NCBI RefSeq assembly: GCF_928382285.1 | Contig: NZ_CAKMSS010000002.1 | Span: 124,001 to 188,000 of the forward strand | Direction: 5' to 3' | DNA length: 64,000 bases | From: Rothia nasimurium | Lineage (GTDB): Bacteria > Actinomycetota > Actinomycetes > Actinomycetales > Micrococcaceae | In this document: positions 17,826 to 28,635 of the stretch, piece by piece | Position numbering within the stretch: position 1 is the stretch's first letter | How the letters are laid out: each line of letters starts with the position of its first letter | Notes under the pieces: generated by a model | Told to the model about the DNA's origin: nothing | Database searches by the model: none | Seen by the model: the letters and a program-made list of their open reading frames with translations, nothing else | Translations under genes and position numbers: made by a program

Positions 17826-19445
17826 CTAGCTGTAGCGGGCTACTCGCTGGTACATGTCTGCTACGTGCCGTTCGTAGTTTTTCGCTCCGGCGCGGACGCC
17901 CAGGTAGAAGGCTGCTACCCCAATCAGGGCAGTGACGGCGGCGCCCAGCCAGAACCAGAGCATGCTATCGGTAATAGCCGTGGCCCCCATACCGATGAGG
18001 GACGGCAGGGAGAGAGCCATAGGGATAAAGATGAAAAGGCCCCGTGCCATGGTCTTAGCCATACCGTCTGGCTGTTCCGGGGTCTTCCAGGGGCTGGTTC
18101 CCGGTGGTACCACGGGTGCGTTGAAGACGGTGTCGAGGTAGTTGGCCATGCCGTTGGCGATAAAGTAGGTTCCCAGGGAGCTCACCAGCAGAGGAAGGGC
18201 CCAGGCAGCATGACCGGTTAGGAAGGCAAAAGCCAGGGTGCCCAGCACAATCATGGGCAGGTAGAGCATCATCATGCCGTAGGCCCGCCCCAGCCTGTCA
18301 TCGATACCACGCAGGGGTGAGAGGGCGTGCAGGGAGAAGGCCGAGCCTTCAAAAGAAGCCAGGGCAGACTGGGAGTAGCCTGCCATCGCCGGTATAAAGG
18401 CAACCGCCATGACAAAGGCCATGGGGTTCGTCATCTCTTCCTCTACCCCGTTCGCTGAGACGATAAAGCTCCCCGAGATAAAGACCATCAAGATATACAT
18501 GAGCGGCATCATGAGCACGTTGAGGTTGGCCCGGGAATCCCGGAGCATCATGTCGAAGGTACGGGCGGCGATAGCCCCGCGCACGGTGGCTGGAAAGCGC
18601 CCGAGAAGCCCCAGGTTACCCTGGGCCAGGGTTTTGCTTTCGTCCTGCACCCCGGTGGATTCTCCCACGCTGGCCATGGTTTTAGCCGCAAAGAACTGCC
18701 AGATGAACCAGGCCATGCCACAGTAGACCAGGGTGAGCGCGGTGAGGGCTAGAGCGATGCCGTAGCGACCGGCTCCTACCTGCGGGGCAATAGCCCAGGC
18801 TGAAGCTACAGGAGTCCACTGCAGGTAGCCGAGAACCTGCCGGAGCTGCTCGGTGTTGCTGGTAATGCCCGTGATAGTCGCCAGCATCAGGGGCCCGGCA
18901 AAGATCAGGGCCGCAAAGGCAAGAAGGGTGAGGGCGTTACTCACTGAGCGTCGCGAGCGGACGGGTATAGAGGCTACCGCGGTCAGGCGTCCGCCCAAAA
19001 TGGCAAGGGCAAGGCCCAGTAAACCTGCCGGGATGAAAGCCAGGGTAGCTGCTAGCGAGTAGAAGTTGGAGGTTATCAGAGCCAGGACGGCTAGTACCGT
19101 CAGCGCACCGGGCACCCCAATCAGAGCCCCCAGGGCTTGGCCGCCCATGAGCTGGCGGACGGTAATGGGGTAGGGTGCGAGGCGCTCCGGGTCTAGGGTG
19201 GGGTCGGCACCGGCTGCGACCAGGGGTATCAGCCACCAGGCCAGGGTCAGCAGGCTACCTGCCAGCCCCAGAATCAGCAGGGAATCGGTGGGGTTTTGCA
19301 GGGTGAAACCTATACCGGCCACGCCCGCCAGGGCGCCGAGCCCGTAGAGCAGGCCAAAGACCAGACCCACGATAGCCCAGGCATTCCCGTTACGGAAGAT
19401 AGCGAGGAAGTGGTCGAACTTGAGTTTTAGGAGGACTGCAACCAT
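17826..19445 (-). CDS. ABC exporter permease
   Basis: Integral membrane subunit of an ABC-2-type exporter, 539 residues with about 12 hydrophobic segments and few charged loops; the loop near LRDSRANLNVLMMPLMYILMV is typical of large ABC-2 permeases. Its start overlaps the end of the ATP-binding gene by 19 bases, so the two are coupled and form one transporter. Substrate unknown. A palindromic terminator follows its stop. Confidence 0.8.
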   Translation of the reverse strand: MVAVLLKLKFDHFLAIFRNGNAWAIVGLVFGLLYGLGALAGVAGIGFTLQNPTDSLLILGLAGSLLTLAWWLIPLVAAGADPTLDPERLAPYPITVRQLMGGQALGALIGVPGALTVLAVLALITSNFYSLAATLAFIPAGLLGLALAILGGRLTAVASIPVRSRRSVSNALTLLAFAALIFAGPLMLATITGITSNTEQLRQVLGYLQWTPVASAWAIAPQVGAGRYGIALALTALTLVYCGMAWFIWQFFAAKTMASVGESTGVQDESKTLAQGNLGLLGRFPATVRGAIAARTFDMMLRDSRANLNVLMMPLMYILMVFISGSFIVSANGVEEEMTNPMAFVMAVAFIPAMAGYSQSALASFEGSAFSLHALSPLRGIDDRLGRAYGMMMLYLPMIVLGTLAFAFLTGHAAWALPLLVSSLGTYFIANGMANYLDTVFNAPVVPPGTSPWKTPEQPDGMAKTMARGLFIFIPMALSLPSLIGMGATAITDSMLWFWLGAAVTALIGVAAFYLGVRAGAKNYERHVADMYQRVARYS

Positions 19446-20317
19446 GAGATTCCCTCCGATACAACGCGTCCGCCCACCAGTTCAACAAACCGTTCTTCCA
19501 GCGATGCGCCGCCGCGCACCTGTTCCACGGTGCCAGAGGCCAAAATACGGCCGGCGTTCATAATGGCAACGTGGTCGCACAGGCGCTGGACCAGGTCCAT
19601 GACGTGGGAGGAGATAATAACGGTGCCGCCGCCTGCCACATAGGCCTTGAGAATATCCTGGATGTTCGAGGCAGAGACCGGGTCAACCGCTTCGAAGGGC
19701 TCATCGAGCACCAGCAGGGAGGGGGCGTGAATCATGGCGCAGGCCAGGGCTATTTTCTTGGTCATACCTGCTGAGTAGTCGGCGACCTTGCGGCCGGCGG
19801 CCCCGGTCAGGTCCATAGCCGTGAGCAGGTCACGGGTTCGCTCAGCCACGGTTGCCTTATCGAGCCCGTGTAGACGGCCAGCGTAGGTGAGGAGCTGCTC
19901 GCCGGTGAGCTTGTCGAAGAGGCGGACGCCGTCGGGCAACACACCCACCCGGCGTTTAGCTTCTAGGGGGTTGGCCCAGACGTCCAGACCGCCCACCAGT
20001 ACCTGCCCGGCGGTGGGCTTGAGCAGGCCCGTTGCCATGGAGAGGGTGGTGGTCTTACCTGCGCCGTTGCGCCCTACCAGCCCGTAGAAGGAGCCTCGGG
20101 GCACGGTGAGGTTGACTCCGTCTACCGCAGCCTGTTGGCCAAAGACCTTCACCAGGTTGGTGATCTCCAGGGCTGCGCTGCCCCTGCTGGCCTCTGCCAC
20201 TTCAGCTTCTACCGGCGCTGAAACCGGCTCAGTCAAGCCGCTGCTGGGTGCCTCTTCAGGCCGGTTGCGGGTTTGGTCGTAAGGTTTATTCTGCGGGGGA
20301 AGGTTCTCGTGTGCCAT
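19427..20317 (-). CDS. ABC transporter ATP-binding protein
   Basis: Nucleotide-binding subunit of the exporter encoded with the next gene, 296 residues. Walker A GRNGAGKTT, signature DYSAGMTKKIALA (a degenerate YSxGM type common in ABC-2 exporters), Walker B LLVLDEPFEAVDPVS, and the switch His in IISSHVMDL are all present. The first about 45 residues are a Pro/Glu-rich extension without fold similarity. Energises export through the permease; substrate not deducible. Confidence 0.9.
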   Translation of the reverse strand: MAHENLPPQNKPYDQTRNRPEEAPSSGLTEPVSAPVEAEVAEASRGSAALEITNLVKVFGQQAAVDGVNLTVPRGSFYGLVGRNGAGKTTTLSMATGLLKPTAGQVLVGGLDVWANPLEAKRRVGVLPDGVRLFDKLTGEQLLTYAGRLHGLDKATVAERTRDLLTAMDLTGAAGRKVADYSAGMTKKIALACAMIHAPSLLVLDEPFEAVDPVSASNIQDILKAYVAGGGTVIISSHVMDLVQRLCDHVAIMNAGRILASGTVEQVRGGASLEERFVELVGGRVVSEGISWLQSS

Positions 20318-20371
20318 ATCTCCACTGTAGCCAGCATCACGGGCTTTTCCCTCCCCCGCTAGGGTGATTCC

Positions 20372-21289
20372 TTAAAAAAGAGCCATCATCAGGGCTGAGC
20401 GGGCCTTTGTGACGCGGGGGTCGGCTGAGCCTACAACCTCGAAAAGTTCCAGTAGGCGTTCGCGTACCGTGGTTTTGGTCTCCGCGTCCACAGCCTTGAA
20501 GAGGGCGATAAGACGGTTGAAGGCATCTTCCACGTGTCCACCCGCTACGTCTAAGTCGGCGACGTTGAGCTGGGCCTGCACATCGCTAGCATCGGCGGCA
20601 GCTTTTTGGCGTTCTTCCGCCAGGTTTAAAGTAGAGACGCGGTGAAGCAGGTGCACCTGGGCTAGGCCGATTTTAGCGTCCGTATCGCCCGGGTTCTCGT
20701 TGAGCGCGCGTGTATAGGCGGCTTCCGCTCCCTGGTAATCGCCCCGATCTAGAGCCTCAATAGCTTCCCTATGCAGGGGCGGTAGGGGCTTCTCGGCCTC
20801 TGACAATACCGGTTCGAACCCACCGGGTAGGCCCTGCTGAGCGGCGAGCTGCAGCACCTGGCCCAGCACCTCGGTCAGGGCCTGGGGCTCAACGGGACCG
20901 TTAAAGAGCGGGGCCGGGCGGCCAGCAAGCACAGCCACGGCCGCAGGCACACCCTGAATCTGGAAGGCCTGCCCGATCTCGGGGGTCTTGGTAATATCAA
21001 CGGCAGCCAGCAGTAGGTTGCCACCGGCAGAGTTCACCAGGGCCTCTACCTGCTCCAGCATCTGAACCGACGCCGGCGAGTGAGGTGCCCACAGGGCAAA
21101 AATCACGGCGCCCCGGTTGGACTCCTGCACCAGCTGCTGGAACTGGGCTACATCGGTCACATCGAGTCGCCAGCTGGCAGCGGAGCTCTCCTCAGCAGGC
21201 TCAGCGCTGGAAACTGCCGACCCCGCAGCCCCCAGGTCCAGGGCGTTTCGTACCGAAGCGGGTAGGTTCTGATCGTCAATCCCGGCCAT
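20372..21289 (-). CDS. Thioredoxin-fold/TPR protein lacking the CxxC motif
   Basis: About 305 residues: an N-terminal thioredoxin fold (about 45-150) in which the active-site WCGPC is replaced by WAPHSPAS, so no redox activity is expected, then TPR-like helices (about 170-265) including DRGDYQGAEAAYTRALNENPGD. This layout matches the CnoX (YbbN) chaperedoxin family and the mycobacterial Rv1324, which also lies close to nucS. A holdase or co-chaperone role is the family-based inference. ATG 21289 is used because AAAGGAAGG precedes it; the earlier in-frame GTG at 21304 overlaps that ribosome site. Confidence 0.82.
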   Translation of the reverse strand: MAGIDDQNLPASVRNALDLGAAGSAVSSAEPAEESSAASWRLDVTDVAQFQQLVQESNRGAVIFALWAPHSPASVQMLEQVEALVNSAGGNLLLAAVDITKTPEIGQAFQIQGVPAAVAVLAGRPAPLFNGPVEPQALTEVLGQVLQLAAQQGLPGGFEPVLSEAEKPLPPLHREAIEALDRGDYQGAEAAYTRALNENPGDTDAKIGLAQVHLLHRVSTLNLAEERQKAAADASDVQAQLNVADLDVAGGHVEDAFNRLIALFKAVDAETKTTVRERLLELFEVVGSADPRVTKARSALMMALF

Positions 21290-21437
21290 TGGCCTTCCTT
21301 TCACAGCGACAAATATCTCTACTGTCTATGGTGCCAAAGCTCAGCCGGTAAGCGGGCACCCCTGCCCTAGTTCTAGCCCAGGGCAGAATCACGATAAGGT
21401 TGGACACAGTAACTACACCCCTACCCGAGTAGCCAGC

Positions 21438-22760
21438 ATGCCCTCATCTTTTTCTCCCTCCCGACTCCTGCGGTCTCTCGCCTCCCGCACCAGCCGCGCA
21501 CAGGCGTCCGCGCAACCAGATTCCCCGGCCAACACCGAAGAAAGCGGCACCAGGCAGTCGCAGAACAACAAGTTCGCGCTACCGGCTATCCCCGGTGCCC
21601 GGCCCCGCCACCGCCTCCAGGTGCCCGAAGAACCGGCCCACCTCAAAGAGAATAAGGACGGCGCCGCCCCCGCTCCCCCAGAAACCCACGCCCTAGCCCC
21701 CGGCAAGGGACGCTACATCAGCAACCCAATCTACTTTGGTTTCATGCTGGCTGTAGGTGTGGGGCTTACCTGGATGGGCATGTACTTTGTCCTCAACATT
21801 GGTGCCCTAGCAGGCTGGCTCACCGGTGCAGTCTTTATCGGCCTGGGGCTAGACCCAGCCGTGCGAAAACTAGAGAAGTGGGGCCTGCCACGCGGAGCAG
21901 GCGTCACCCTTGTTTTCCTTCTCTTCGCACTGGCAGCTACTGCCCTCATTTTTTGGATCATTCCCCTCATCGCCCGACAGGCGGTTTCCTTTATCACGGG
22001 CTTCCCCCAGCAGTTTGAGAACTTCCTCAACTCAGACTTTTTCTCGGGTCTGGACCGGCAGTATCACATCCGTTCAGCGGTAGATGCTGAGGTGGAAAAA
22101 TTCTTTGCACAGCTCACCTCCGATACGTCAGTGGTCAGCGGATTTCTTAACTCCCTCATGAATGCAGGCTCCACTCTGGCAGAGGTCACCACAGGCACCA
22201 TCATCGTGCTCTTCCTCTCCATCTACGTGCTCGCCTCCCTACCCACTATTAAGGCCTGGTTCATCCGCCTGGCCCCTGCCTCTAAGCGTGAACGAGTCGG
22301 CTACCTCACCGAAAAAATCACCAGCTCCGTAGGCCAGTACGTCATGGGCCAGGCTCTCGTTGCTATCTGTAACGCCACCTGCGCCGCCATCATCATGCTG
22401 ATCGTGGGCGTACCCTTCGCCCAGCTGCTCATGCTCTTCGTCCTGCTCCTGGCCTTCATTCCCCTGGTCGGTGGCGTCAGCGCCGCCGTCCTGGTCTCGG
22501 TTGTCTCGCTCATCGACAGCTGGCAGACCGCCCTCTTCTTCCTTATCCCCTACCTGATTTACCTGCAAATTGAGGCCTACTTCATCTCCCCCCGCATCAT
22601 GAGCAGGGCTGTGGCAGTACCCGGTGCTGTAGCCATTATCGCAGTGGTAGCCGGCGGCTCTCTTTGGGGTGTGCTCGGTGCCCTCATCGCCATTCCCGTG
22701 GCGGCGTCCCTGCTGATACTAGTCAACGAGGTACTCGTGCCCCGCCAGGACCAGCTCTAA
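21438..22760 (+). CDS. AI-2E family transporter
   Basis: Polytopic membrane protein of the AI-2E (PerM/TqsA) family, 440 residues. A hydrophilic N-terminus of about 95 residues, rich in Pro, Arg and Ala, precedes the membrane domain, which has paired helices at about 97-140, a long amphipathic central segment, and the family's C-terminal re-entrant and helical region with VPFAQLLMLFVLLLAFIPLVGG and ISPRIMSRAVAVPGA. Family members export AI-2 or exchange sodium and protons; which applies here is unknown. Followed by a strong intrinsic terminator. Confidence 0.88.
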   Translation: MPSSFSPSRLLRSLASRTSRAQASAQPDSPANTEESGTRQSQNNKFALPAIPGARPRHRLQVPEEPAHLKENKDGAAPAPPETHALAPGKGRYISNPIYFGFMLAVGVGLTWMGMYFVLNIGALAGWLTGAVFIGLGLDPAVRKLEKWGLPRGAGVTLVFLLFALAATALIFWIIPLIARQAVSFITGFPQQFENFLNSDFFSGLDRQYHIRSAVDAEVEKFFAQLTSDTSVVSGFLNSLMNAGSTLAEVTTGTIIVLFLSIYVLASLPTIKAWFIRLAPASKRERVGYLTEKITSSVGQYVMGQALVAICNATCAAIIMLIVGVPFAQLLMLFVLLLAFIPLVGGVSAAVLVSVVSLIDSWQTALFFLIPYLIYLQIEAYFISPRIMSRAVAVPGAVAIIAVVAGGSLWGVLGALIAIPVAASLLILVNEVLVPRQDQL

Positions 22761-22780
22761 CGACCCATCCGCTTTCCTTG

Positions 22781-22826
22781 ACCCGGTAGCGCCCTGCCTT
22801 TGAGCAGTGGCCGCTACCGGGTTTTT
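22781..22826 (+). terminator. Intrinsic terminator after the AI-2E gene
   Basis: Perfect 11-bp stem ACCCGGTAGCG / CGCTACCGGGT with a 20-base loop, ending in TTTT. A textbook rho-independent terminator on the plus strand. Confidence 0.9.
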
Positions 22827-22868
22827 CTACGCTTCTAACGCCCTAGTTCTGGTGCAATCCGCCGGGTT

Positions 22869-23210
22869 CTACCAGAATCTACGGGTTGCCCAGCACCGCT
22901 CGTGCCAATGGCGGCGTTCCTCGATAGCCCGCTGGGCACCAAACATGTGGTCCTGCTGCCAGACCACTAGGTGCGCCACCCCGGGCTGGATAGGCCGCTT
23001 ACATTCGGGGCACTTATAGGTTTTCAGTGCATTGATAGAGGGGATGTACTGCACATACCAGTCCCCGTCTTGGGCCCGCTCCACTCGCGGGGCAGGGTCA
23101 AGGATACGGGAAATATCGCGCCCAGCGGGGCGGGCTTTCTGCCACTTGCTGGGGGCGGCCCCGGAGTTAGAGTTGGGGCGGCGGGGCTTAGATGAAGAAC
23201 GACGAGGCAT
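22869..23210 (-). CDS. Small zinc-ribbon-like protein of unknown function
   Basis: A 113-residue protein with a basic N-terminus (MPRRSSSKPRRPN) and a C-terminal cluster of likely metal ligands: C67 and C70 in CPECK, then H80, H88, H101, H103 and C106 in RRHWHERCW. The CxxC...H...C pattern suggests a zinc finger or degenerate HNH fold; no catalytic set can be assigned. Often annotated as ATP/GTP-binding protein in actinobacteria, but no P-loop is visible. It is divergent from nucS with 57 bases between start codons. ATG 23210 is preferred over 23246 because the conserved basic start begins there. Confidence 0.65.
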   Translation of the reverse strand: MPRRSSSKPRRPNSNSGAAPSKWQKARPAGRDISRILDPAPRVERAQDGDWYVQYIPSINALKTYKCPECKRPIQPGVAHLVVWQQDHMFGAQRAIEERRHWHERCWATRRFW

Positions 23211-23267
23211 TCCCCTATTCTTGCACGGGCCGCTGTGCCCACCCAAGCCACCTGTTAGAGTGGTACG

Positions 23268-23984
23268 GTGCGTTTAGTAATAGCTGATTGTTCCGTAGAC
23301 TACATGGGCCGTCTCAATGCCCATCTGCCCCGCGCTACCCGCCTGCTCATGATCAAAAATGACGGCTCTGTGCTGATTCACTCCGATGGTGGCTCCTATA
23401 AGCCTCTGAACTGGATGAGCCCACCCTGCCGCCTGCATATTTCCCCTCGTGAAGAGTTCGAGGGAACATCCATAGCAGAGGAGCTTGACCCCGATGTGAG
23501 CGAGCTTTGGACGGTTCAGGCCGCCAAGACCGACGACAAGCTAGTTATTCGCGTCTTTGGCACTCACGGGGAACTGAGTCACGACCTGGGCATTGACCCG
23601 GGGCTTATTAAGGACGGAGTTGAGGCCGACCTCCAGCGTCTTTTGGCCGAGCAGATTGAACTACTGGGTGCTGGCTACCGCCTGGTGCGCCGTGAGTATC
23701 CCACAGCTATCGGTCCGGTTGATATTTTGGCCAAGGACGCCGGTGGTGTCTCTGTGGCTGTTGAGCTCAAGCGCGTAGGGGATATTGACGGCGTAGAACA
23801 GCTCACCCGTTACCTAGAGCTCCTCAACCGCGATCCCCTGCTTGCTCCGGTTCAGGGTGTCTTTGCAGCCCAGCGCATCAAGCCCCAGGCTCGCACTCTG
23901 GCAGAAGACCGCGGCATCCGCTGCGTCTCTCTCGACTACGATGCTATGCGCGGAGTGGACGACGTAGAATCCCGTCTATTCTAA
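23268..23984 (+). CDS. nucS: Mismatch-specific endonuclease NucS/EndoMS
   Basis: Cleaves both strands at G-T, G-G and T-T mismatches and is the core of the MutS/MutL-independent mismatch repair of actinobacteria. The 238-residue protein has an N-terminal DNA-binding domain ([21 protein letters not shown]) and a RecB-like C-terminal nuclease with [12 protein letters not shown] and VAVELKR, the D...ExK catalytic set. The tail VESRLF resembles the sliding-clamp-binding end reported for actinobacterial EndoMS. Translation starts at a GTG. Loss of this gene elsewhere gives a mutator phenotype. Confidence 0.93.
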   Translation: MRLVIADCSVDYMGRLNAHLPRATRLLMIKNDGSVLIHSDGGSYKPLNWMSPPCRLHISPREEFEGTSIAEELDPDVSELWTVQAAKTDDKLVIRVFGTHGELSHDLGIDPGLIKDGVEADLQRLLAEQIELLGAGYRLVRREYPTAIGPVDILAKDAGGVSVAVELKRVGDIDGVEQLTRYLELLNRDPLLAPVQGVFAAQRIKPQARTLAEDRGIRCVSLDYDAMRGVDDVESRLF

Positions 23985-24026
23985 ACAGCTCCTTCTTTCT
24001 TGAAACAAGATATTAGTTCATAACAA

Positions 24027-24068
24027 GGACGCCGCCCTCCCCCAGGTCTGGGGAAGGGCGGCGTTTTG
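24027..24068. terminator. Bidirectional terminator between nucS and atpC
   Basis: GGACGCCGCCCTCCCCCAG, loop GTCT, GGGGAAGGGCGGCGT then TTTTGG on plus. Long GC-rich stem with one offset base. It lies between converging genes and carries the GGACGCC arm of the palindrome family. Confidence 0.85.
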
Positions 24069-24085
24069 GTGTAGAGCAGCAGAGA

Positions 24086-24343
24086 TTAGATCTGTGCGTG
24101 CTTCGCTGCGATGGTGACTCGATCGTTTGAGACGGTCAAGAAACCTTCGTGCAGGCGGGTGGTCTTCTTCTCGCCGTTGGTTGCCTCAATCAGAAGCTCA
24201 CCGTCTTCAGCAAGAAGGGCCATGGTGGGGATGTGACCGGGCATGATGCCCAGGTCGCCATCGACGGTGCGTGCGCGCACGTACTTGGCTTCGCCAACCC
24301 ACACGATTCGTTCACGGGAAACGACTTCAACTTTCAGTGCCAT
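24086..24343 (-). CDS. atpC: ATP synthase F1 epsilon subunit
   Basis: Rotor stalk subunit that couples gamma rotation and inhibits ATP hydrolysis. At 85 residues it has the beta-sandwich (LKVEVVSRERIVWVGEAKYVRARTVDGDLGIMPGHIPTMALL) but lacks the C-terminal two-helix domain, as is common for short actinobacterial forms; strong epsilon inhibition by the helical arm is therefore not expected. Starts two bases after the atpD stop and is the last gene of the operon, followed by a terminator. Confidence 0.95.
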   Translation of the reverse strand: MALKVEVVSRERIVWVGEAKYVRARTVDGDLGIMPGHIPTMALLAEDGELLIEATNGEKKTTRLHEGFLTVSNDRVTIAAKHAQI

Positions 24344-24345
24344 GA

Positions 24346-25818
<1,473 letters not shown>

Positions 25819-25853
25819 TTACCTATGTAGAGAGTGGAAAGTTGTCTGGTGGA

Positions 25854-26774
25854 TTAGGAGGCGAGTGCGTCGGCGCCGCCAACAATTTCGCTGAGCTCCT
25901 GAGTAATTTCTGCCTGGCGAGCATTGTTCATCAGGCGGGTGTACTTCTTGATGAGCTCGTCAGCGTTATCACCTGCGGACTTCATCGCGCGCTGGCGGGA
26001 CGCCAGTTCGGAGGCCGCTGCTTCTAGCAGGCACGCATAGATGCGGGAGGCGATGTAGCGGGGTAGCAACTCGTCGAGAACTTCCTGGGGGCTGGGCTCG
26101 AATTCAAAGACTGAGTTCTGCTGGAACTGGTCGTCTTCGAGACGTTCGCCGGGCAGGATTTCTTCACCGAGTTCGCGTGCGTCAGCTACCTCGATGGGGA
26201 GCAGGCGCAGGACGCGGGTTTCCTGGCTGACCATGGAAACGAATTCGGTGTAGATGATGTGGAGGTCATCGACGTCGCCGTTTTCGTAGGCTGCCAGGAT
26301 GGCGTCGCGTGCTGCAACGGCCATCTCGACGTTGGGGTTGTCGGTGTTGCCTTCCCAAGCCTGCTCGTATTCACGTTCGCGGAAGTCAAAGTAGGACTTT
26401 GCCTTGCGACCGATGAGGTAGAGCTTGACTTCACGTCCCTCACCGCGGAGCTTCTCAATAAGACCCTCGGTTTTTTTGAGGACGGATGAGGAGTATGAAC
26501 CCGCAAGGCCGCGGTCGCTGGTGAGGACGAGAACTGCGGAGCGACCGGTCTTAGCCTTTGAGCGTGCATTAAGCAGGGGGTGCTCAATGTGGTGCTGGGT
26601 CGCAATGGCAGTGACGGCCTTAGTCAGCGCATTTGCGTAGGGGCTAGCGGCCTCTGCGCTCTTACGTGCCTTGTTAATGCGTGAGGTTGCGATCATCTCC
26701 ATCGCCTTGAAGATCTTCTTCATAGACGATGTTGAAGTAATCTTTTGGCGGTAAACCCTAATCTGGGCTCCCAT
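25854..26774 (-). CDS. atpG: ATP synthase F1 gamma subunit
   Basis: Central rotor shaft. About 306 residues, beginning [33 protein letters not shown] and ending [20 protein letters not shown], the conserved coiled coil. An acidic insertion [23 protein letters not shown] replaces the shorter loop of E. coli. ATG 26774 is used because AAAGGA lies six bases upstream; an ATG five codons earlier (26789) overlaps that site and is not used. Confidence 0.95.
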   Translation of the reverse strand: MGAQIRVYRQKITSTSSMKKIFKAMEMIATSRINKARKSAEAASPYANALTKAVTAIATQHHIEHPLLNARSKAKTGRSAVLVLTSDRGLAGSYSSSVLKKTEGLIEKLRGEGREVKLYLIGRKAKSYFDFREREYEQAWEGNTDNPNVEMAVAARDAILAAYENGDVDDLHIIYTEFVSMVSQETRVLRLLPIEVADARELGEEILPGERLEDDQFQQNSVFEFEPSPQEVLDELLPRYIASRIYACLLEAAASELASRQRAMKSAGDNADELIKKYTRLMNNARQAEITQELSEIVGGADALAS

Positions 26775-26796
26775 AGAGATTCCTTTCACTCCTAGG

Positions 26797-26838
26797 GTGA
26801 GGGCCCCTCCCCCAGGTTCTGTTGGAGGGGCGTCTCAC
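26797..26838 (-). promoter_or_regulatory. Intercistronic hairpin atpA-atpG
   Basis: Paired GTGAG/CTCAC outer and CCCCTCC/GGAGGGG inner arms in the 79-base gap between atpA and atpG. No U-run, and the operon continues, so a processing or stability element is more likely than a terminator. Confidence 0.5.
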
Positions 26839-26853
26839 GTGCTAGGAAAATCG

Positions 26854-28479
26854 CTAACCGATGGTTTCCTGTGATACTTCGCTGTCTGACAGGGGCTGGT
26901 GCTCTTCGTGGCCTGCCTCAACGAGGTGGCTGGTGCCTTCGGAGCGGAAACCCTGCTTGAAGTCAACGATGGCAGTCTTGAGAGCTGCTACGGTTTCGTC
27001 TTCGAGCTTGCCTGATGCTGCGATGTCCTGCAGTACTGAGGTGGAGCGGCGCAGGTGGTCGAGGAACTCTGATTCGAAACGCAGAACGTCTGAAACTTCG
27101 AGGTCATCGAGGTAGCCGTTGGTGCCTGCCCAGATTGAAACAACCTGGTCCTCAACTGCGTAAGGGGTGTACTGGGGCTGACGCAGCAGCTCGGTGAGGC
27201 GAGCACCGCGGGTCAGCTGGGCCTTTGAGGCTTCGTCCAGGTCGGAAGCGAACATTGCGAAGGCTTCCATGGCGCGGTACTGAGCAAGGTCGAGCTTGAG
27301 GGTACCGGAGACCTTCTTCATAGCCTTGGTCTGTGCTGCACCACCAACACGGGAGACGGAGATACCTACGTCGACCGCAGGGCGCTGGTTAGCGTTGAAG
27401 AGGTCTGACTGCAGGAAGATCTGGCCGTCGGTGATGGAGATGACGTTGGTGGGGATGAAGGCTGAAACGTCGTTTGCCTTGGTTTCAATGATCGGGAAGC
27501 CGGTCATTGAACCTGCACCCAGCTCGTCGGAGAGCTTTGCACAGCGCTCGAGCAGGCGGGAGTGGAGGTAGAAGACGTCGCCGGGGTATGCTTCGCGGCC
27601 CGGAGGACGACGCAGCAGCAGTGATACCGCGCGGTAGGCTTCTGCCTGCTTTGAGAGGTCATCGAAGATGATGAGGACGTGTTTGCCGCCGTACATCCAG
27701 TGCTGGCCGATGGCGCTACCGGTGTAGGGGGCCAGGTACTTGAAGCCTGCTGCGTCAGATGCGGGGGAAGCCACGATGGTGGTGTATTCCAGTGCGCCCT
27801 GCTGCTTGAGGGTTTCGCGTACTGCTGCGATGGTTGATGCCTTCTGACCGATAGCAACGTAGACACAGCGAACCTGCTTGTTGGGGTCGCCGGTGGCCCA
27901 GTTGTCCTTCTGGTTCAGGATGGTATCAACCGCGATAGCGGTCTTACCGGTCTGGCGGTCACCAATGATCAGCTGGCGCTGGCCACGGCCAATCGGAATC
28001 ATGGCGTCGATTGCCTTGAGACCGGTCTGGAGGGGCTCGTGAACTGACTTACGCTGGGTAACGCCGGGAGCCTGAAGTTCGAGGGCGCGGCGGCCTTCGG
28101 CTTCAATGTCGCCCAGGTCGTCGATGGGGTTACCCAGGGGGTCAACTACGCGGCCCAGGTAGGCGTCGCCTACGGGTACTGAGAGAACCTCGCCGGTACG
28201 GTGAACTTCCTGGCCTTCTTCAATGCCGGTGAAGTCACCGAGGATGATGACACCGATGTCACGAGTGTCGAGGTTCTGTGCCAGGCCAAGGGTGCCGTCT
28301 TCGAAGCGAAGCAGCTCGTTAGCCATTACTGAGGGAAGGCCCTCAACGCGTGCGATGCCGTCGGATGCTGATGCAACACGACCCACCTCTACGCGCTCTG
28401 CATTGCCGGGTTCGTAAGACGCTGCGAATTCGTTCAGCGCGTTACGGACATCATCGGCGTTGATGGTCAAATCGGCCAT
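26854..28479 (-). CDS. atpA: ATP synthase F1 alpha subunit
   Basis: Non-catalytic nucleotide-binding subunit of the F1 hexamer. About 541 residues with Walker [12 protein letters not shown], the arginine finger region [15 protein letters not shown], and the usual N-terminal helix that contacts delta. ATG 28479 ([11 protein letters not shown]) follows GGAGAGCAGGGAC; an upstream frame to 28536 runs through the intercistronic hairpin and is not used. The C-terminal tail ([18 protein letters not shown]) is longer than in E. coli. Confidence 0.97.
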   Translation of the reverse strand: MADLTINADDVRNALNEFAASYEPGNAERVEVGRVASASDGIARVEGLPSVMANELLRFEDGTLGLAQNLDTRDIGVIILGDFTGIEEGQEVHRTGEVLSVPVGDAYLGRVVDPLGNPIDDLGDIEAEGRRALELQAPGVTQRKSVHEPLQTGLKAIDAMIPIGRGQRQLIIGDRQTGKTAIAVDTILNQKDNWATGDPNKQVRCVYVAIGQKASTIAAVRETLKQQGALEYTTIVASPASDAAGFKYLAPYTGSAIGQHWMYGGKHVLIIFDDLSKQAEAYRAVSLLLRRPPGREAYPGDVFYLHSRLLERCAKLSDELGAGSMTGFPIIETKANDVSAFIPTNVISITDGQIFLQSDLFNANQRPAVDVGISVSRVGGAAQTKAMKKVSGTLKLDLAQYRAMEAFAMFASDLDEASKAQLTRGARLTELLRQPQYTPYAVEDQVVSIWAGTNGYLDDLEVSDVLRFESEFLDHLRRSTSVLQDIAASGKLEDETVAALKTAIVDFKQGFRSEGTSHLVEAGHEEHQPLSDSEVSQETIG

Positions 28480-28511
28480 CTTATGTCCCTGCTCTCCTAA
28501 TTTGTTGGTGT

Positions 28512-28532
28512 GCCTGCCGACTGGCGGCAGGC
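28512..28532 (-). promoter_or_regulatory. Intercistronic hairpin atpH-atpA
   Basis: Perfect 8-bp stem GCCTGCCG / CGGCAGGC with a five-base loop in the 156-base gap between atpH and atpA. A second weak stem CGGGC/GCCCG lies at about 28557-28585. Probably an mRNA stability or translation-tuning element. Confidence 0.5.
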
Positions 28533-28635
28533 CCACCGAAACTTGTGTGACGTGCTCGGGCTGGGCCTTTAGGCTTGCCCGATGTCGTCTGTGTATCTTC
28601 TAAATCACCGTCGAGGTCTCGACTGTGTAAATCGC

